This document shows positions 42,381 through 53,927 of a DNA stretch of 64,000 bases, one piece after another (within the stretch, counting starts at the first letter, position 1; each line of letters opens with the position of its first letter). The notes under the pieces are model-generated. The model did no database searches. It worked only from the letters and a program-made list of their open reading frames with translations, and was not told where the DNA came from. A program made the translations under genes and the position numbers. The DNA is taken from the NCBI GenBank assembly GCA_917880885.1, contig OU862934.1, positions 32,782,734 through 32,846,733 on the forward strand, given 5' to 3'. This stretch comes from Limnephilus marmoratus. Lineage: Eukaryota; Arthropoda; Insecta; Trichoptera; Limnephilidae.

Positions 42381-44160
42381 TATGATCCTCAATGTTCACA
42401 AATCTTTTATCTAAATCTTTCAAAAGACATTCGGCCATGTTGCTAACGCTGTTAGGAACATTTTTATTTTTAATAAAGTCCTTGCAATTTTCTTGGAGAG
42501 CGTGTGCTAATAAAATAATTTCGGAAACGGTAACATTTTTTTCAGAGCTCATTTTTCGGAGACATCTTTAAAATCGGAAAGCAGTTCGCAAGCAAATTTC
42601 AGAACTTCGTTATTTAAATTGTTGAATTCCGGGTAATCTATTGCAATTGTAGACATTAGGCTATTTTTTATTGTTAGAACCCTCTCAAACATGTCGTAGG
42701 TGGAGTTCCACCGTGTTACTACGTCTTGTTTTACTTTAAGCTCTATTTCACCTAATTTTTTTTGCATAGATTTGGGGCGTTCAGAAGCTAGTGCACTTCT
42801 TCGAAATAATTCCACTACACTTTTGACTTTAACTTGAGTCGTCTTTATTTCCTGTAGAGCAGCCTGAACGACAAGGTTTAGAATATGAGCAAAACAAGGG
42901 ATATGTTTCCATCCCGTTAATTTAGTTGCAGCTTTAATATTACTCGCGTTGTCGGTGGTTACTGCAACAATTGTTTCAGTAACTTTCAGTAACTTTCCAT
43001 CTATCGCATAATATTTTTAGCTCATTGCAAAGATTCTCCGCGGTGTGTCGATCTGGATACGTGTAACAATCTAATAAAACTTATGATAAAATAATTATAA
43101 ATCCTAGTCCTACTAATATTACTACTGCTACTAATATAAAGGCGAAAGTTTGAATGGATGTTTGTTACTCTTTCTTAATAATAATATTTTCAGCTCATTG
43201 CAAAGATTCTCCGCGGTGTGTCGATCTGGATACGTGTAACAATCTAATAAAACTTATGATAAAATAATTATAAATCCTAGTCCTACTAATATTACTACTG
43301 CTACTAATATAAAGGCGAAAGTTTGAATGGATGTTTGTTACTCTTTCTTAATAATATTTTCAGCTCATTTCAAAGATTCTCGGCGGTGTGTCGATCTGGA
43401 TACGTGTAACAATCTAATAAAACAGATTTAAGATTAGTGTTTGCGTCAATGAAATGAGCAGTGACGGAAATATAATTGTCATTTGGCTTGGAGGTCCAAC
43501 TGTCCGTAGTCAAAGAAATATATTTTATGGAAAATAATTCCTGTTCAATATTTTCCTTGATTAGGTTGTAATATTTTCCCAACATTGCATTTGATAAAGT
43601 TTTTCGAGACGGTATGTGGTATGTGGTAGCTTGGATTCAAGTGCTGGACAAACTTTCTAAAGGAAATGTTTTCCACGATGTGGAAAGCTAAATAATTTTT
43701 TGCAATCATTTCAATTAGAGCTCGATTAGTTTCCTCGGTTTTCTTGCTTGTTAACGGTATTTGTAAAAAAGCTGTTATTTTCGCGTTCGGAAGTTAAACT
43801 TCGTGTAGTGACAGGATCTACACCTACAACCGAAAGTGCAGAAGAACTCGTGCTAGGAATAGAAGCTTCTGTGTTAGTTTTTTCAAAATTATGTGCTTCT
43901 GATTCTGATTGCATACACCGGGAAGTTGGAGAATCTGTTTCTTCCCTCGCGGTTAGTTGACTATCTTGCGTATTTACTATTGCAGCAAATTGTATAGGGT
44001 GAACCGATTTTATGTGACGCAATAAATTGTGAGGTCCACCACCTCGATATGACATGATTTTGAAACAAAATGTGCATTTTGCTTTAAAGTTTCCTAAGTC
44101 TGTATAATATTACCATGCAATGGATGTTCTTTTAATTCCAGACATTTCAAAATAAGATCG
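42381..44160 (-). pseudogene. hAT transposase N-terminal and central part (ZBED-like)
   Basis: Starting near 44090: a BED finger (CTFCFKIMSYRGGGPHNLL ... RHIKSVH), a Ser/Thr-rich linker, SYHIPSR-like and MLGKYYNLIKENIEQ, ISLTTDSWTSKPNDNYISVT, VTTDNASNIKAA, CFAHILNLVVQAAL, VVTRWNSTYDMFERV and SEKNVTVSEIILLAHALQ. The last frame ends at NIEDHNN, next to the LINE. The order is that of hAT transposases of the ZBED type. Frameshifts (for example at 42549) and a tandem insertion (43020-43430) break it. It continues at 36219. Confidence 0.85.
43020..43430. repeat. Triplicated hAT segment separated by a copied repeat fragment
   Basis: A 60-bp piece of the hAT gene (starting GCTCATTGCAAAGATTCTCC) occurs three times, at 43020, 43193 and 43363. 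Between copies lies a segment of about 110 bp (ATTATAAATCCTAGTCCTAC to GTTTGTTACTCTTTC) that is also present at 33.6 kb. The periods are 173 and 170 bp. This looks like an insertion with its target duplicated, followed by unequal exchange. Confidence 0.9.
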
Positions 44161-44480
44161 TTTATTAAATAAACACCAAAACCAACACCAAACCAAAACT
44201 TGATAAAATTATCACCAATTATTTATAGTATGTTTTTAAATGTTCATCACCATCACCTTACTAATCAGAATGGAATTAACAATAAAAGGGCGTATTACCC
44301 CTACAAAGTTAAAACAAAACAATAAGCACAATTCTTACTACTTGAACGGCACGGTATAGCTAACCCGTTACAAATACGTCCGCGCGAAATGACGAAATAT
44401 GTAAAACAGTTCCCTCGTTAATAGTTAAAAAATTACTGATTCCCTGTATGAAAGATGTGTCCTTTTATTTATTTTTATTT
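44161..44480. other. Probable 5' flank of the hAT element
   Basis: No gene. The hAT terminal repeat should lie here but was not identified. A T-rich run starts at about 44461. Confidence 0.35.
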
Positions 44481-44604
44481 ATTTTTTTTTTTTTTAATTA
44501 CATAAACGGCTATACTGCCTTTTATAAATAAACTTATAATAGAGTACAAAAGTAAGAAAAATAATATATATTTTTTTTTTTTTTTTTATTAGTAATAGAA
44601 GGTA

Positions 44605-44642
<38 letters not shown>

Positions 44643-46255
44643 GAAAAGATACATGATTTTTGAAATTCTACGCCAATGAAGAGTACTAGCTCTTGAGCTT
44701 GGCGTAGGAGTTATTTTACAGCTAGTTCATTTTTATAACATACATTTTACTTACATTTTCCAATAAATATAAACTATATATAAATATAATATATAAACTA
44801 CTATTTTTCACTTTTATAACATACATTTTACTTAGTATATACAATAAATATAAACTATGTTGTGATGTTAATTTTTGATATGCTAGGAATTGAAGTTATA
44901 ACATTTTGATTGGTGTTGTTATGGTTGTTGATTTTTTTTAAAGATTAATTTGACCTTTTTCTTGAATGTTACGAAATCTGTTATTTTTTTAATTTCTTCG
45001 GGAAGATTATTAAAATATTTTATGCCTTTGTAAATATAATTGTTGTGTATTTGTTGTGTTGAAAATAGGGGAATTTGTAAGTTAAATTTATGCCGTAATG
45101 ATGAGTTGAGTTTAAATTTTTTAGTTACATTTTCTTTGAATATTTGTAGTATTGAATCTTTTTTGTAGAGGTCTTCAATTTTTGGTACTTCGAAAATTTT
45201 GAACAATGATGCTGAAGGGAATGTTGGTGGTTTTTTTAAAATTACTTTAATAATTAGTTTTTGTACCACTTTTACAGGACTTATAATTTTTTCATATGCA
45301 CCTCCCCATCCAATGATTCCATACTGAATTAGTGATTGGACTAGTGCATAATAGACTTTTTTTAGATTGTTTAATTTGAGAATATTTCTTAATCTAATGA
45401 ATATATAGATACATTTCCTAATGCGTTTAACAAGTTCACATATGTGTCTGTTCCATTTCATATGTTGGTCTACAATTACACCCAGGTACTTTATTTCAGT
45501 TGCATGGTTTAATATGGTACATGAATTATTACAGACATCTTTGTTACATTTTGTGTTGTGTATAGTTATATTAATGTTGGGATAAGTTTTGGATTTATTT
45601 ATTGAGAAAGGGATATAAACTGTTTTTTTTGCATTGATTGTAAGAAGGTTTGTATCGAACCAGGTTTTTAGGATATGGATGTCATTATTTGCATTTTCGT
45701 TTACAATTTTCCAGTCACTACCCTTAATTATGATAATCGTGTCGTCCGCATAAGATATAATGGTTCCACTGAGGTTTTGTTTAAAAATATCGTTTACGTA
45801 CATGATAAAAAGTAATGGTCCCAAAACAGTGCCTTGCGGTATCCCAAAATCACTTGTGAGTGGTAGACTTGGTGTGTGATTAATTTTTACAATTTGTGTT
45901 CTTTTGTGAAGATAACTTTTTAGCCAATGTAGTGCTCTGTCATTAAAACCCACAACCTTTAATTTTTGTATTAATTTGACATGTGATATACTGTCGAAAG
46001 CTTTTTGGAGATCTACAAAAATACCAACACATTTTAATGATTTGTCTAAAGCGTCTTGTATAGTACTAGATAATTTAGCAATGGCGTCTTTTGTGCTTTT
46101 GTTTTCCATGAATCCAAACTGGTTTTTGTGAATTATGTTATTGATCTTAATGAAATGAGTTATTCTTTTTTTAGCAATTTTTTCAAATATTTTTGCAATG
46201 TTTGATAGTAATGAAATAGGACGGTAATTGGTTGGTTCTTCCGGATTGCCGGTTT
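44481..46255 (-). pseudogene. LINE (family B) reverse transcriptase fragment
   Basis: From about 46255 the frame reads EEPTNYRPISLLSNIAKIFE, QFGFMENKSTKDAIAKLSST, GIFVDLQKAFDSISHVKLIQ, IPQGTVLGPLLFIMYVNDIF and SYADDTIII, then KYLGVIVDQHMKW and GIIGWGGAYE, ending near FKKKVKLIFKKNQQP at 44919. It is related to, but distinct from, family A. The frame's first 55 codons belong to the neighbouring LINE A fragment, not to this element. Several T-runs at 44490-44640 mark 3' tails of this and smaller copies. Endonuclease and ORF1 are missing. Confidence 0.85.
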
Positions 46256-47005
46256 TAAATATACATAAATTACAAATAAATTTTATACAGTAATTAATTA
46301 CATAGTAGAATATTTGATGTACCCCATAATTAAGCAAGGCTTGTGTGTATGGGGGGGTGTTATTGTATTGCTTTTTTAATATCTTAAAATTAGCGCAATA
46401 TAAACATGCACTCAAAAATTATTTTTCCATAATGTAACTTTATATACGCAATATGGACATGTTGAAATGAAATGTTGATATTTATGATTGTTCTTTTTTG
46501 TTGTGATACACAAAATAATTGTATGTTATTTTTAAGTTTAAAACTATTATTATGTAATGATATTATTTTTCTTACTTTTGTACTCTCCTATATGTTTATT
46601 TATAAAAGGCAGTATAGCCGTTTATGTATTTAAAATAAAAAAATAAAAAAATAAAATAAATATCATTCAGTTTAAGTCTTCAGTATAATTTTTTAGGTGA
46701 GTTTTAAAACTTTTTATATTGGTATTCATGTTTCTAATTTTTTCTGGTAATGAATTAAAAAATTTTGCTCCGAGATATTTATGACTCAATTGTCCAATTT
46801 TTTTTTTACATTTTGGAGTGGGAAGTATTGATGTTTGTCTAAGACTTCTGTTATTTTTAAAGGGTGCAACTTGATTTTTAATATTATCTTTATAAATTTG
46901 TAATGTTGCATGATAAAAGTATAATGCACTTAATTTTCTGACCTTAAATTGTTTGAATAAAAGTTCTGACGAATATGAGTAGGGTTTTTTTAAAATTACA
47001 TTAAT
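46256..47005 (-). mobile_element. LINE A 3' end interrupted by a LINE B 3' end
   Basis: 46256-46380 and 46661-47005 together match 36.30-37.0 kb: the C-terminal frame SYSSELLFKQFKVRKLSALY, FFNSLPEKIRNM and the 3' UTR. Between them, about 46381-46660 is a plus-strand LINE B 3' end with an A-rich tail; ATATC on both sides may be its target duplication. Confidence 0.7.
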
Positions 47006-47210
47006 TACATTAATCATTACATAATAGTAGTTTTAAACTTAAAAATAACATACAATTATTTTATGTATCACAACAAAAAATAACAAAAAAGAACAATGAG
47101 AAATATCATCATTTCATTTCAACATGTCCATATTGCGTATATAAAGTTACATTATGGAAAAATAATTTTTGAGTGCATGTTTATATTGCGCTAATTTTAA
47201 GAAATAAATG
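46383..47210. repeat. Inverted pair of LINE B 3' UTR fragments
   Basis: 46383-46565 (+) and about 47018-47205 are reverse complements over roughly 180 bp, for example TTTTAAGTTTAAAACTATTA against its complement near 47020-47045. They flank the LINE A tail, so the whole could form a long hairpin in a transcript. Confidence 0.75.
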
Positions 47211-47219
47211 TCGCCGATG

Positions 47220-49545
47220 TTAGCATATTCATTTCCCAAAATGTGTAATCGACTGATTGGTGAGTAATAATGTGATAATGTATGTGTGTTATCGTAGTAG
47301 AACGGTAGAGTCAGTCTATTGTTAGCGCGACCAGGGCAATGAAATCGTATTAGTTATATTAAATCAGGGGTATCCAAGACCGAGTGAATTATTTTATATA
47401 ATATTAATAGATCACAAATTGTTCTGCGATCTGATAAATTTACGAGATTAGTCCAGTTTAATAATAAATTATAGTCCACGGATTCTCTTGGAATACCTAA
47501 TTTAAAATTAATATACCTAAGGAATCTATGCTGGACTTTTTCATTCGCTTGAATATGGATATTGTAATGTGGAGCCCAAATCGTCGAGTTATATTCTAAA
47601 ATGCTTCTCACTAGCGTTATGTATAAAATGCGAATAGTATCAATGTTACAAAATTGTTTGGTTATTCTAATAATAAATCCTAAAATTTTCATTGCTCTAC
47701 TAATAATATTAGTTATATGGCTAATAAATGCAAGTTTTGAGTTAAAAATAATACCTAGATCATTTATTGTTTCTACTGAGTTTAATATAATTTTGTCAAG
47801 ATTGTATTCATAAATGATCGGTTTCTTTATTTTATAAAATCTTATTATTTGACATTTACTAATGTTAAGTGTCAGTTTATTGCATATACACCAATTAAAC
47901 AAGTTGTTTAAATTTTTTTGTAAAATTATGCAATCAGAAATATTTTTAATTTTTTTATATAATTTTAAATCATCAGCAAATAACAGGATATCAACATCGG
48001 AAAAAACGTCTACAATGTCATTAATAAATAAAATTAACAGTATTGGTTCTAAATGGGAGCCCTGTGGCACACCACTAGTGGCAGAAAAGGCATCCGATAT
48101 TACGTCATTTAACTTTACAAACAGTTGCCTATTTGTTAAATAACTCTCTACCATAGACATCCAAATTCAATAGACCAGAAATAACAGGTGAGGGGAAAAA
48201 TCAACTATGGCGGTACGAAGAGGGGAAGATGACTGTCATTGGTTGAAAAATTAATCTGACAGTATATAGGCATCTCGCATTATAATATCATCATTTAGTT
48301 CTTAAAAGCAAAATCTGCTTTGAATGAATAGACCTTTTTACATGGGAGCGCGAATTGCTTGCCACGATAATAAAATATTTGCGTAGGCCAAATGTACACC
48401 CCAAAAAGATTCGCCCGTTTTCACATAGCAATATTTTTTTGCCGTGTTTAGTTAAGACACTTTTACAAATGTTTCATAATTTACTTACCCCTGTAACCAG
48501 CGACGAGCACACTAAGGAACCGCCCACATTTATGTGCACACTGATATGTAGGTATGTTGTATAGCACAAGCTACTGTTTTGGCGTGTTATTTTTTCGTTA
48601 AATGTATAGATGTTAGCTTCGCGCTGCCCACGGCAAGAATGATGACGTCACACATTTTAGATTCAAGCGATTCTCTATCCCCTCCACGTGGGGCGAACTG
48701 GCGCCAAGGAGGAGCTTCAGCCGGTTCCATGGCGAGGGGGAAATAATACGTTTTTATCACTTAGGGCAGGTCCAGATATATTCATATGTCCGTGCTCTCT
48801 ACCCATTTAAGAAAGTTCCCGGTTATGCCCATACTTCTTAATTTATTTATCAATATTTTATGACAAACTTTATCGAACGCCTTGCTGAAGTCAGTATATA
48901 TCGAATCTACTTGACATTTATCTGCAAAGGCATTCGCTATAAAGTTTTCATATATCAGTAGATTTGTCAGAGTTGATCTATTCTTCATGAAACCGTGTTG
49001 AAACCTTGTTATAATCCCATTTAATTTTAAAATAATTTTATCCAAAATATTTTTTTCAAACAGCTTTGGAATAGTTGACTGTATACACACAGGTCTATAG
49101 TTGCGTATATCGCATTTGTCACCTTTTTTAAATATGGGTGTGATGTAACTATTTTTCCATGCAATTGGAAAATATCCCGATGACAATGACATATTAAAAA
49201 TTAAATAGAGGGGATACGACAAGGCATGTATACAGTGTTTCAATAGAATTGGGGGTATTTTGTCAGGACCCGAACTTTTTTTTTACATCTAATTTGTTAA
49301 TATGGGTTTTAATTTCATTTATATCTATGTGAATGTTAGAAATTTGTAAATTGATGTTAGATGAAAAAAAAGGAATTTCACTATTATCAATTATGTTGTC
49401 ATATACATCTTTAAAAAATGAAGCAAATAAATTAACAATAGTTTCTGCATTATTTCCATTTATGCCGTTATAAAACATGCTACAGGCTATTTCATTTCTT
49501 TTTAATGACTTTGAGTACTTCCATTTAATTTGGTTCAATATCATA
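47220..49545 (-). pseudogene. LINE (family C) ORF2 fragment, split by a MITE
   Basis: In order on the minus strand: NAETIVNLFASFFKDVY (49.4 kb), ALSYPLYLIFNMSLSSGYFP, NYRPVCIQSTIPKLFE, FQHGFMKNRSTLTNLLIYEN and YTDFSKAFDKVCHKILINKL. After the MITE come MVESYLTNRQLFVKLND, GVPQGSH, catalytic LLFADDLKLY and RVQHRFLRYINFKL-like thumb sequence ending near 47.35 kb. It is the same broad type as the LINE at 5.2-7.5 kb. Frameshift near 49.25 kb; endonuclease missing. Confidence 0.85.
48152..48794. mobile_element. Non-autonomous hAT-like element with 8-bp target duplication
   Basis: CTCTCTAC flanks both sides (48144-48151, 48795-48802). The ends CATAGACAT and (reverse complement) CACGGACAT form a short imperfect inverted repeat that continues weakly. 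Removing the 643-bp element and one 8-mer restores the LINE C reading frame across a WVESYL motif. There is no transposase frame. The 8-bp duplication suits hAT, P or similar families. Confidence 0.85.
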
Positions 49546-50639
49546 ATTCATAATACACGCATCGATATAAAGTTTAATGGTTTAACATCGGTTTTACGTC
49601 ACCCCTATATCACGTTTTCCCTCTTTTAACGTCATAAAGCCGAAGTCCCAATTTATTCCACACAAATATTCCTTCCAATTTATGATTTTTAAAATTTTGG
49701 GCGATTTACATAAGTTAATCGGCTTAACGAGGTAAGCCGGTACTAACTGAGATACTAACTAACCCCTATTCCGCCCGCCGAGCTCCCTTTTCGGCCTCAT
49801 TAAGATAGAAATTAGGAAACAGATGGGAAGTCATACATTCTCACGCAATTATAGATTATAGGACAATGATGTGTCAGAAAGAGATGACAAGACGGCGGCT
49901 CGAGTCCCGAGTTTTCAATTAAGTTAGGTAGTATTCGTTAGCGCAAGCAGGGACCAAAGCAATGCTAAAAATAATTCTATTGTTAATTTGGAACGAACTT
50001 CCAGATATTTACCTTTTCAAAAGCGTTAATTTTATTCGAGCAGTTTCAAAAGCATTAATAGATAAAGCTTACAACAATATTTACTTCGTCTCGATGAGAT
50101 ACACTTGCACTAACTTATATGTTATATTATACCACTCACAAAACCAACATTATTTTTATCTAAACAATACAAATCCATAATATTTTTAATAACAGCATTG
50201 GCCCTGATGAGAATCTGATATTCATTTTTAGTGTTTCAAAAATATAAAAAAAATTTGGGAGGCGGGTCTGGGTACTACTGCCCACGGAAACATTTATTAG
50301 ATAACCAAAACCTCTGCCATAGGTCACCCCAAGGTGTGAGGTTTGTCCGGGTCTTGGCGGCGAATGCCTAGGGAATGGATAGGGAGAGAATGGATGAGGA
50401 AGTCTCCTTGACTTCTCCCGCCGTACTCTCACAAACTCATCCTGATATCGTGTCCTACCCAACACTAGTGGAGTAGGGATAGGGAAGGTGGAGTGGGAAA
50501 CCCCTAATACTATGCGAGCGAAGCCGGGGGCAAAAGCTAGCAGTATATAATTTTAATTAAACATCCACCTTTGCCCAAAAGCTGGCCAGCTAATTTTTTT
50601 TAGCCAGTTAATTTTTTCTGGGTCACTTTGTGCATTTTT
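49546..50639. other. Gene-free stretch with a Helitron-like end
   Basis: No gene. At 50290-50350 lies part of the CTCTGCCATAGGTCACCCC repeat family (reverse of 20.8 kb and 33.4 kb). At 50513-50543 GCGAGCGAAGCCGGGGGCAA plus AGCTAG resembles an insect Helitron 3' end; compare 1326-1350. Confidence 0.45.
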
Positions 50640-51190
50640 GAATCTATACCTCAGTAGAAAATTGCAGTATCATCTGCATATATAAAAATCACCATTTAAA
50701 TCTAATTAGAAATATAATTGATATAAATTTGGAACAGTAATGGTCCTAGTATGGATCCCTGTGGAACTCCATAGTTTATTGGAAGGTGGTTGTAATTTTG
50801 ATTGTTAATGCCAACGAATTGCTTTCTATTGCTGAGATATGATTTGAATTGATTAAAAGCAGGACCAATTACACCAATTTTCTCGAGTCTCTTGAGAAGT
50901 TACCCTAGTTTACCTTCGAAGGCTCTTTGAAGGTCAACTAAAGTATAGATGACATATAATTTCCACCGTCAATTCTGCTCCTGACTCCTAGTTTACTGAT
51001 TAAGTCGTTTATTGCCGCAAGTGTGTTCGATTTTTTCCTAAAGCCATATTGTTTTTTCAATCTTTCGTAAATACTCTTCAAAAATTTTAAATAACATTGG
51101 TAAAATTGAAATGTGTCTGAAGTTTTTTTTGTAGGTTTTCGTTTTGAACCCACCTTTGTGAATTGGCATCACCTTAACATTTTTACTAAA
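50640..51190 (-). pseudogene. LINE reverse transcriptase fragment (family G)
   Basis: On the minus strand a frame from 51153 contains KQYGFRKKSNTLAAINDLIS. After frame changes come a VDLQRAFEG-like motif (near 50.93 kb), [20 protein letters not shown] (near 50.75 kb) and IYADDTA (near 50.67 kb). These are consecutive RT motifs in the palm. No intact frame. Confidence 0.7.
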
Positions 51191-51512
51191 CATATGTGCC
51201 ATATACTTTCTTATACATTAAATAATGGTGAGACACAAAAAATAAGTGTGACTGTTTCCTCCAAAGTACTACTTTTTTGAGACAGGAATTGCGTTTCATT
51301 TTCTTTATACGTTGAGGGAGATGTATGATAATGATTGTATGTTTCCTTTGGGGGGGGGGGTGCAGACACATTCACCATTTGTCTTATTTTCGACTGTTGT
51401 TAATTTAGTGTGTAAAAAAAGCGGCAGCATTATGTGTTTAAGAACAAAAGCAAAACCATCAGCGCATTGCCATTGACGTTTTTGAATTTCACTCACACTT
51501 TATTATTATCCT
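51191..51512. other. No gene supported
   Basis: A minus-strand frame at 51305-51496 (IQKRQWQCADGFAFVLKHIM) looks protein-like but I do not recognise it. A G-run lies at about 51351-51360. It is bounded on the right by the solo LTR. Confidence 0.3.
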
Positions 51513-52320
51513 TGTGGTGGCCACTTGTGCCGAATTAATTGCGCCACCACTGTCGCTGTACGAACATGCGAGAATTACTACGACGTACCTACCTTCGCCG
51601 GCCGGCCGCCTTGGAGTAATAATTCTGCCACTTACGCGAAAGGCCTCGAACTTGTGGCTGTGCAATACAAATGCCCGCAAAACGTTCGGGCAATACCTCC
51701 GCTTTGCGTGAATTCACGCAACATTACCTGGCGCACTAGCAAGCTACTCTACCGCTCGCCGCGGCTATATAAGCAGCAGATTCGCTCGCCCGCTCCAGTC
51801 AGTCCCAGTACCTTCATTCATCGGTCAAGCAACACCACCGAGCAGTGCCGCGACCAAGTACGTGCCTGCGCAGGGCACCTGACCGCGCAGTCAGCAGCAA
51901 GTGAATAACGTTTGTCCAGTGTGACTCCAGGATCATTTAAAACACCTTCGAGGACTCCTTCTTCAACTACCATCCGCTGTCCGGCCCTTCGCGCCTCGAC
52001 ATTCGAAACCCACCGCGTTCCGCTGCCAGAGATCATCCTCATCGCCTCTCAAGGTTCCTTCCTGCATCACGTGTGTGCGCCGACTCAAAGGACACACAGC
52101 TGCCAAATCCCGTTAACACGACGGCGATCGACCGCCTGGACCAAGGTCACTTCTACACCGCCACGGTGTAGGGCAACACGCCGGCTCCCTGAAGACCTGT
52201 GATCTTCACCGCCGCAGCATCCTGACCCTCGCTACGTAGCTAAATAAAGACTGACTCACTACACCGACTGACGCCTTTCATTTCTGTCTCCCGTCTCTGC
52301 CGATCCAGCCAGCTCCCTCA
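51513..52320 (+). mobile_element. Solo LTR, + orientation, 808 bp
   Basis: It starts TGTGGTGGCCAC and ends GCTCCCTCA, with TCCT on both sides (51509-51512, 52321-52324) as a 4-bp target duplication. A TATA box (TATATAAG, 51766-51773) is followed by GCAGCAGATTCGCTCGC, and a polyadenylation signal AATAAA lies at 52243-52248. It is homologous to 52754-53769 in reverse. No internal retroelement sequence adjoins, so it is a recombination product. All open frames inside are incidental. Confidence 0.85.
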
Positions 52321-52753
52321 TCCTTGTATTCCTGTTCCATACTTTCACAATTATCTTTACGGCAAGTAGTATTGTTAGGGTTCCACGGAGACGTCACAGT
52401 GCGGTGTGTGAGAGAGATGCAAGAAAATTATGACTTTTTTCCTTTGGAGGAAACAGACCTACGTAGATTTTGTACATATCTCATGGAAGTAGCTGCAGCA
52501 TTATTGTGACATATGACATTATGACATGTACCTTTCTAAGATATTTATTTCATATTTATTTCATATTTATTTATAATTATTATTTGCATTTAAATACTCC
52601 TCCCATAAACACGAGCTCCTAGAGCTCAACTTATGGAGTAGTAGAATAAAATATGAAGCATTTTATAACCTTGCATATATTATCATTTGTAATGTATAAA
52701 CAAAAATCTTGAAATAAATAAATAAAAATATATTTATCGCCTTTTTATGCCGT
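52321..52753 (+). other. Spacer between solo LTRs with a short unrecognised frame
   Basis: An open frame ending at 52509 reads SLRQVVLLGFHGDVTV, then CVREMQENYDFFPLEE and FCTYLMEVAAALL before TGA. It looks protein-like but I do not recognise it, and its 5' part is cut by the LTR. After it come TTCATATTTATT repeats and, near 52715-52730, an AAATAAATAAATAAA tail of the type ending LINEs here. Confidence 0.35.
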
Positions 52754-53769
52754 TGAGGGAGCGGACAGCGGATCGGCAGAGATGGAGGACGAAATAAAAG
52801 GCGTGCAGTCGTAGTAGTGAGTCAGTCGTTTATTGGGCTACGTAGCGAGGGTGAAGCAGTAACAAGATGTATGCAGAAGTGCCGTAGATGAGATGCTGCA
52901 GGTGCACGGAGGTGGTGAAGATGGTGTGGTGAAGGTCAGCGCGTTGCTCGACACCGTGGCGGTGGAGATGACCTATCTTCCAGGCCGTTGCTCGAGCGAG
53001 AGTCGGTGAAGCGGTAACATGATGTATGCAGGAGTGAAATAGATGAGATACTGCAGGTGCACGGAGGTGGTGAAGATGATGCGGTGAAGGTCAGCGCGTT
53101 GCCCGACACCGTGGCGGTGGAGATGACCTATCTTCCAGGCCGTTGATGGACGCTTTGAGTCGCGGAGATGAACGGTGAGTGGCTCTGTGAGCTGAGCCAC
53201 CGGCAGGTAGTCCTGACGAGGCGGAGCGTGTTTCCATGGCAGCGAAACACGGTGGGTTTCGGGGTGCCATGAAACGGTGAGCTGATCCCTGGGCTAAAGG
53301 TGACGTAAACCTTGTGAGTCGCGGGATGTAGCTGTTCTGTGGAGCTGAAGACACGGTGGGCCTTATAGCTGAGACGTGGTGATGGACCTCGAGGAAGCTG
53401 CCCTGGAAAGAGCGGAGATGCACCGGGCTCTCGTGTGCGTGCTGTTACATGATGAACTGTTGACCGACTGTTGGACTGAGACTGACTGGTCCCGGCGAGC
53501 ATTTCTGCTGCTTATATAGCCAAAGCTGAGCGGTAGAGTAATTACCCTCACGGCAGGTAATACTCGGTAGTTGTCGAAAAGGTTCGGCGCTGTACAGATA
53601 TTGTACGGTGCTAGACTCGAGACCTTTCTAGGCGGTGGCGATATTATTATTAACCGCTGTAGGTAGCCATGTACCGGCAGTGCCTTACGCAGTGTGAGCC
53701 GTAGTATTTCTCGTGTGTTCTTGGAAAGCCAGTGGCGGTGTAATGAATTCGGCGTAAGTGGGCGCTACA
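52754..53769 (-). mobile_element. Solo LTR, - orientation, 1016 bp
   Basis: Read on the minus strand it starts TGTAGCGCCCACTT and ends CGCTCCCTCA. CCGT on each side (52750-52753, 53770-53773) is its target duplication. TATATAAG lies at 53511-53518 (minus) and AATAAA at 52829-52834 (minus), in the positions matching the + copy. It is longer because of an internal tandem duplication of about 150 bp (GATGAGATGCTGCAGGTGCA near 52887 and its variant near 53042). Confidence 0.85.
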
Positions 53770-53773
53770 CCGT

Positions 53774-53927
53774 CATGATACCGTTACCGGGAATCATCAC
53801 GGTAAATATATAAGCGTCCAATAGAGCGCTGAATAATTAAATTATCTTTCCATCTCGTAATCAAACTTCCCAAATACACAAATTCATCCACCTGCCCAAG
53901 TACCAATTAATTTTTAATTTGTTTCAG
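53774..53927 (+). other. Intron or upstream region of the following gene
   Basis: AT-rich sequence ending in a pyrimidine-rich acceptor, TTTTTAATTTGTTTCAG. Confidence 0.5.

Noticed and set aside
42355..42552. 65-codon minus frame as the N-terminus of LINE A ORF1
   Set aside because: VTVSEIILLAHALQ and the following residues are hAT transposase; the LINE begins only after NIEDHNN.
46256..46415. N-terminal 55 codons of the 498-codon minus-strand RT frame as part of that protein
   Set aside because: These bases match the 3' UTR of LINE A at 36.3-36.42 kb, so the frame is a chance fusion across an insertion junction.
51489..53551. Several 60-127-codon frames at 51.5-53.5 kb
   Set aside because: They lie wholly inside two solo LTRs and are not shared in frame between the two copies.
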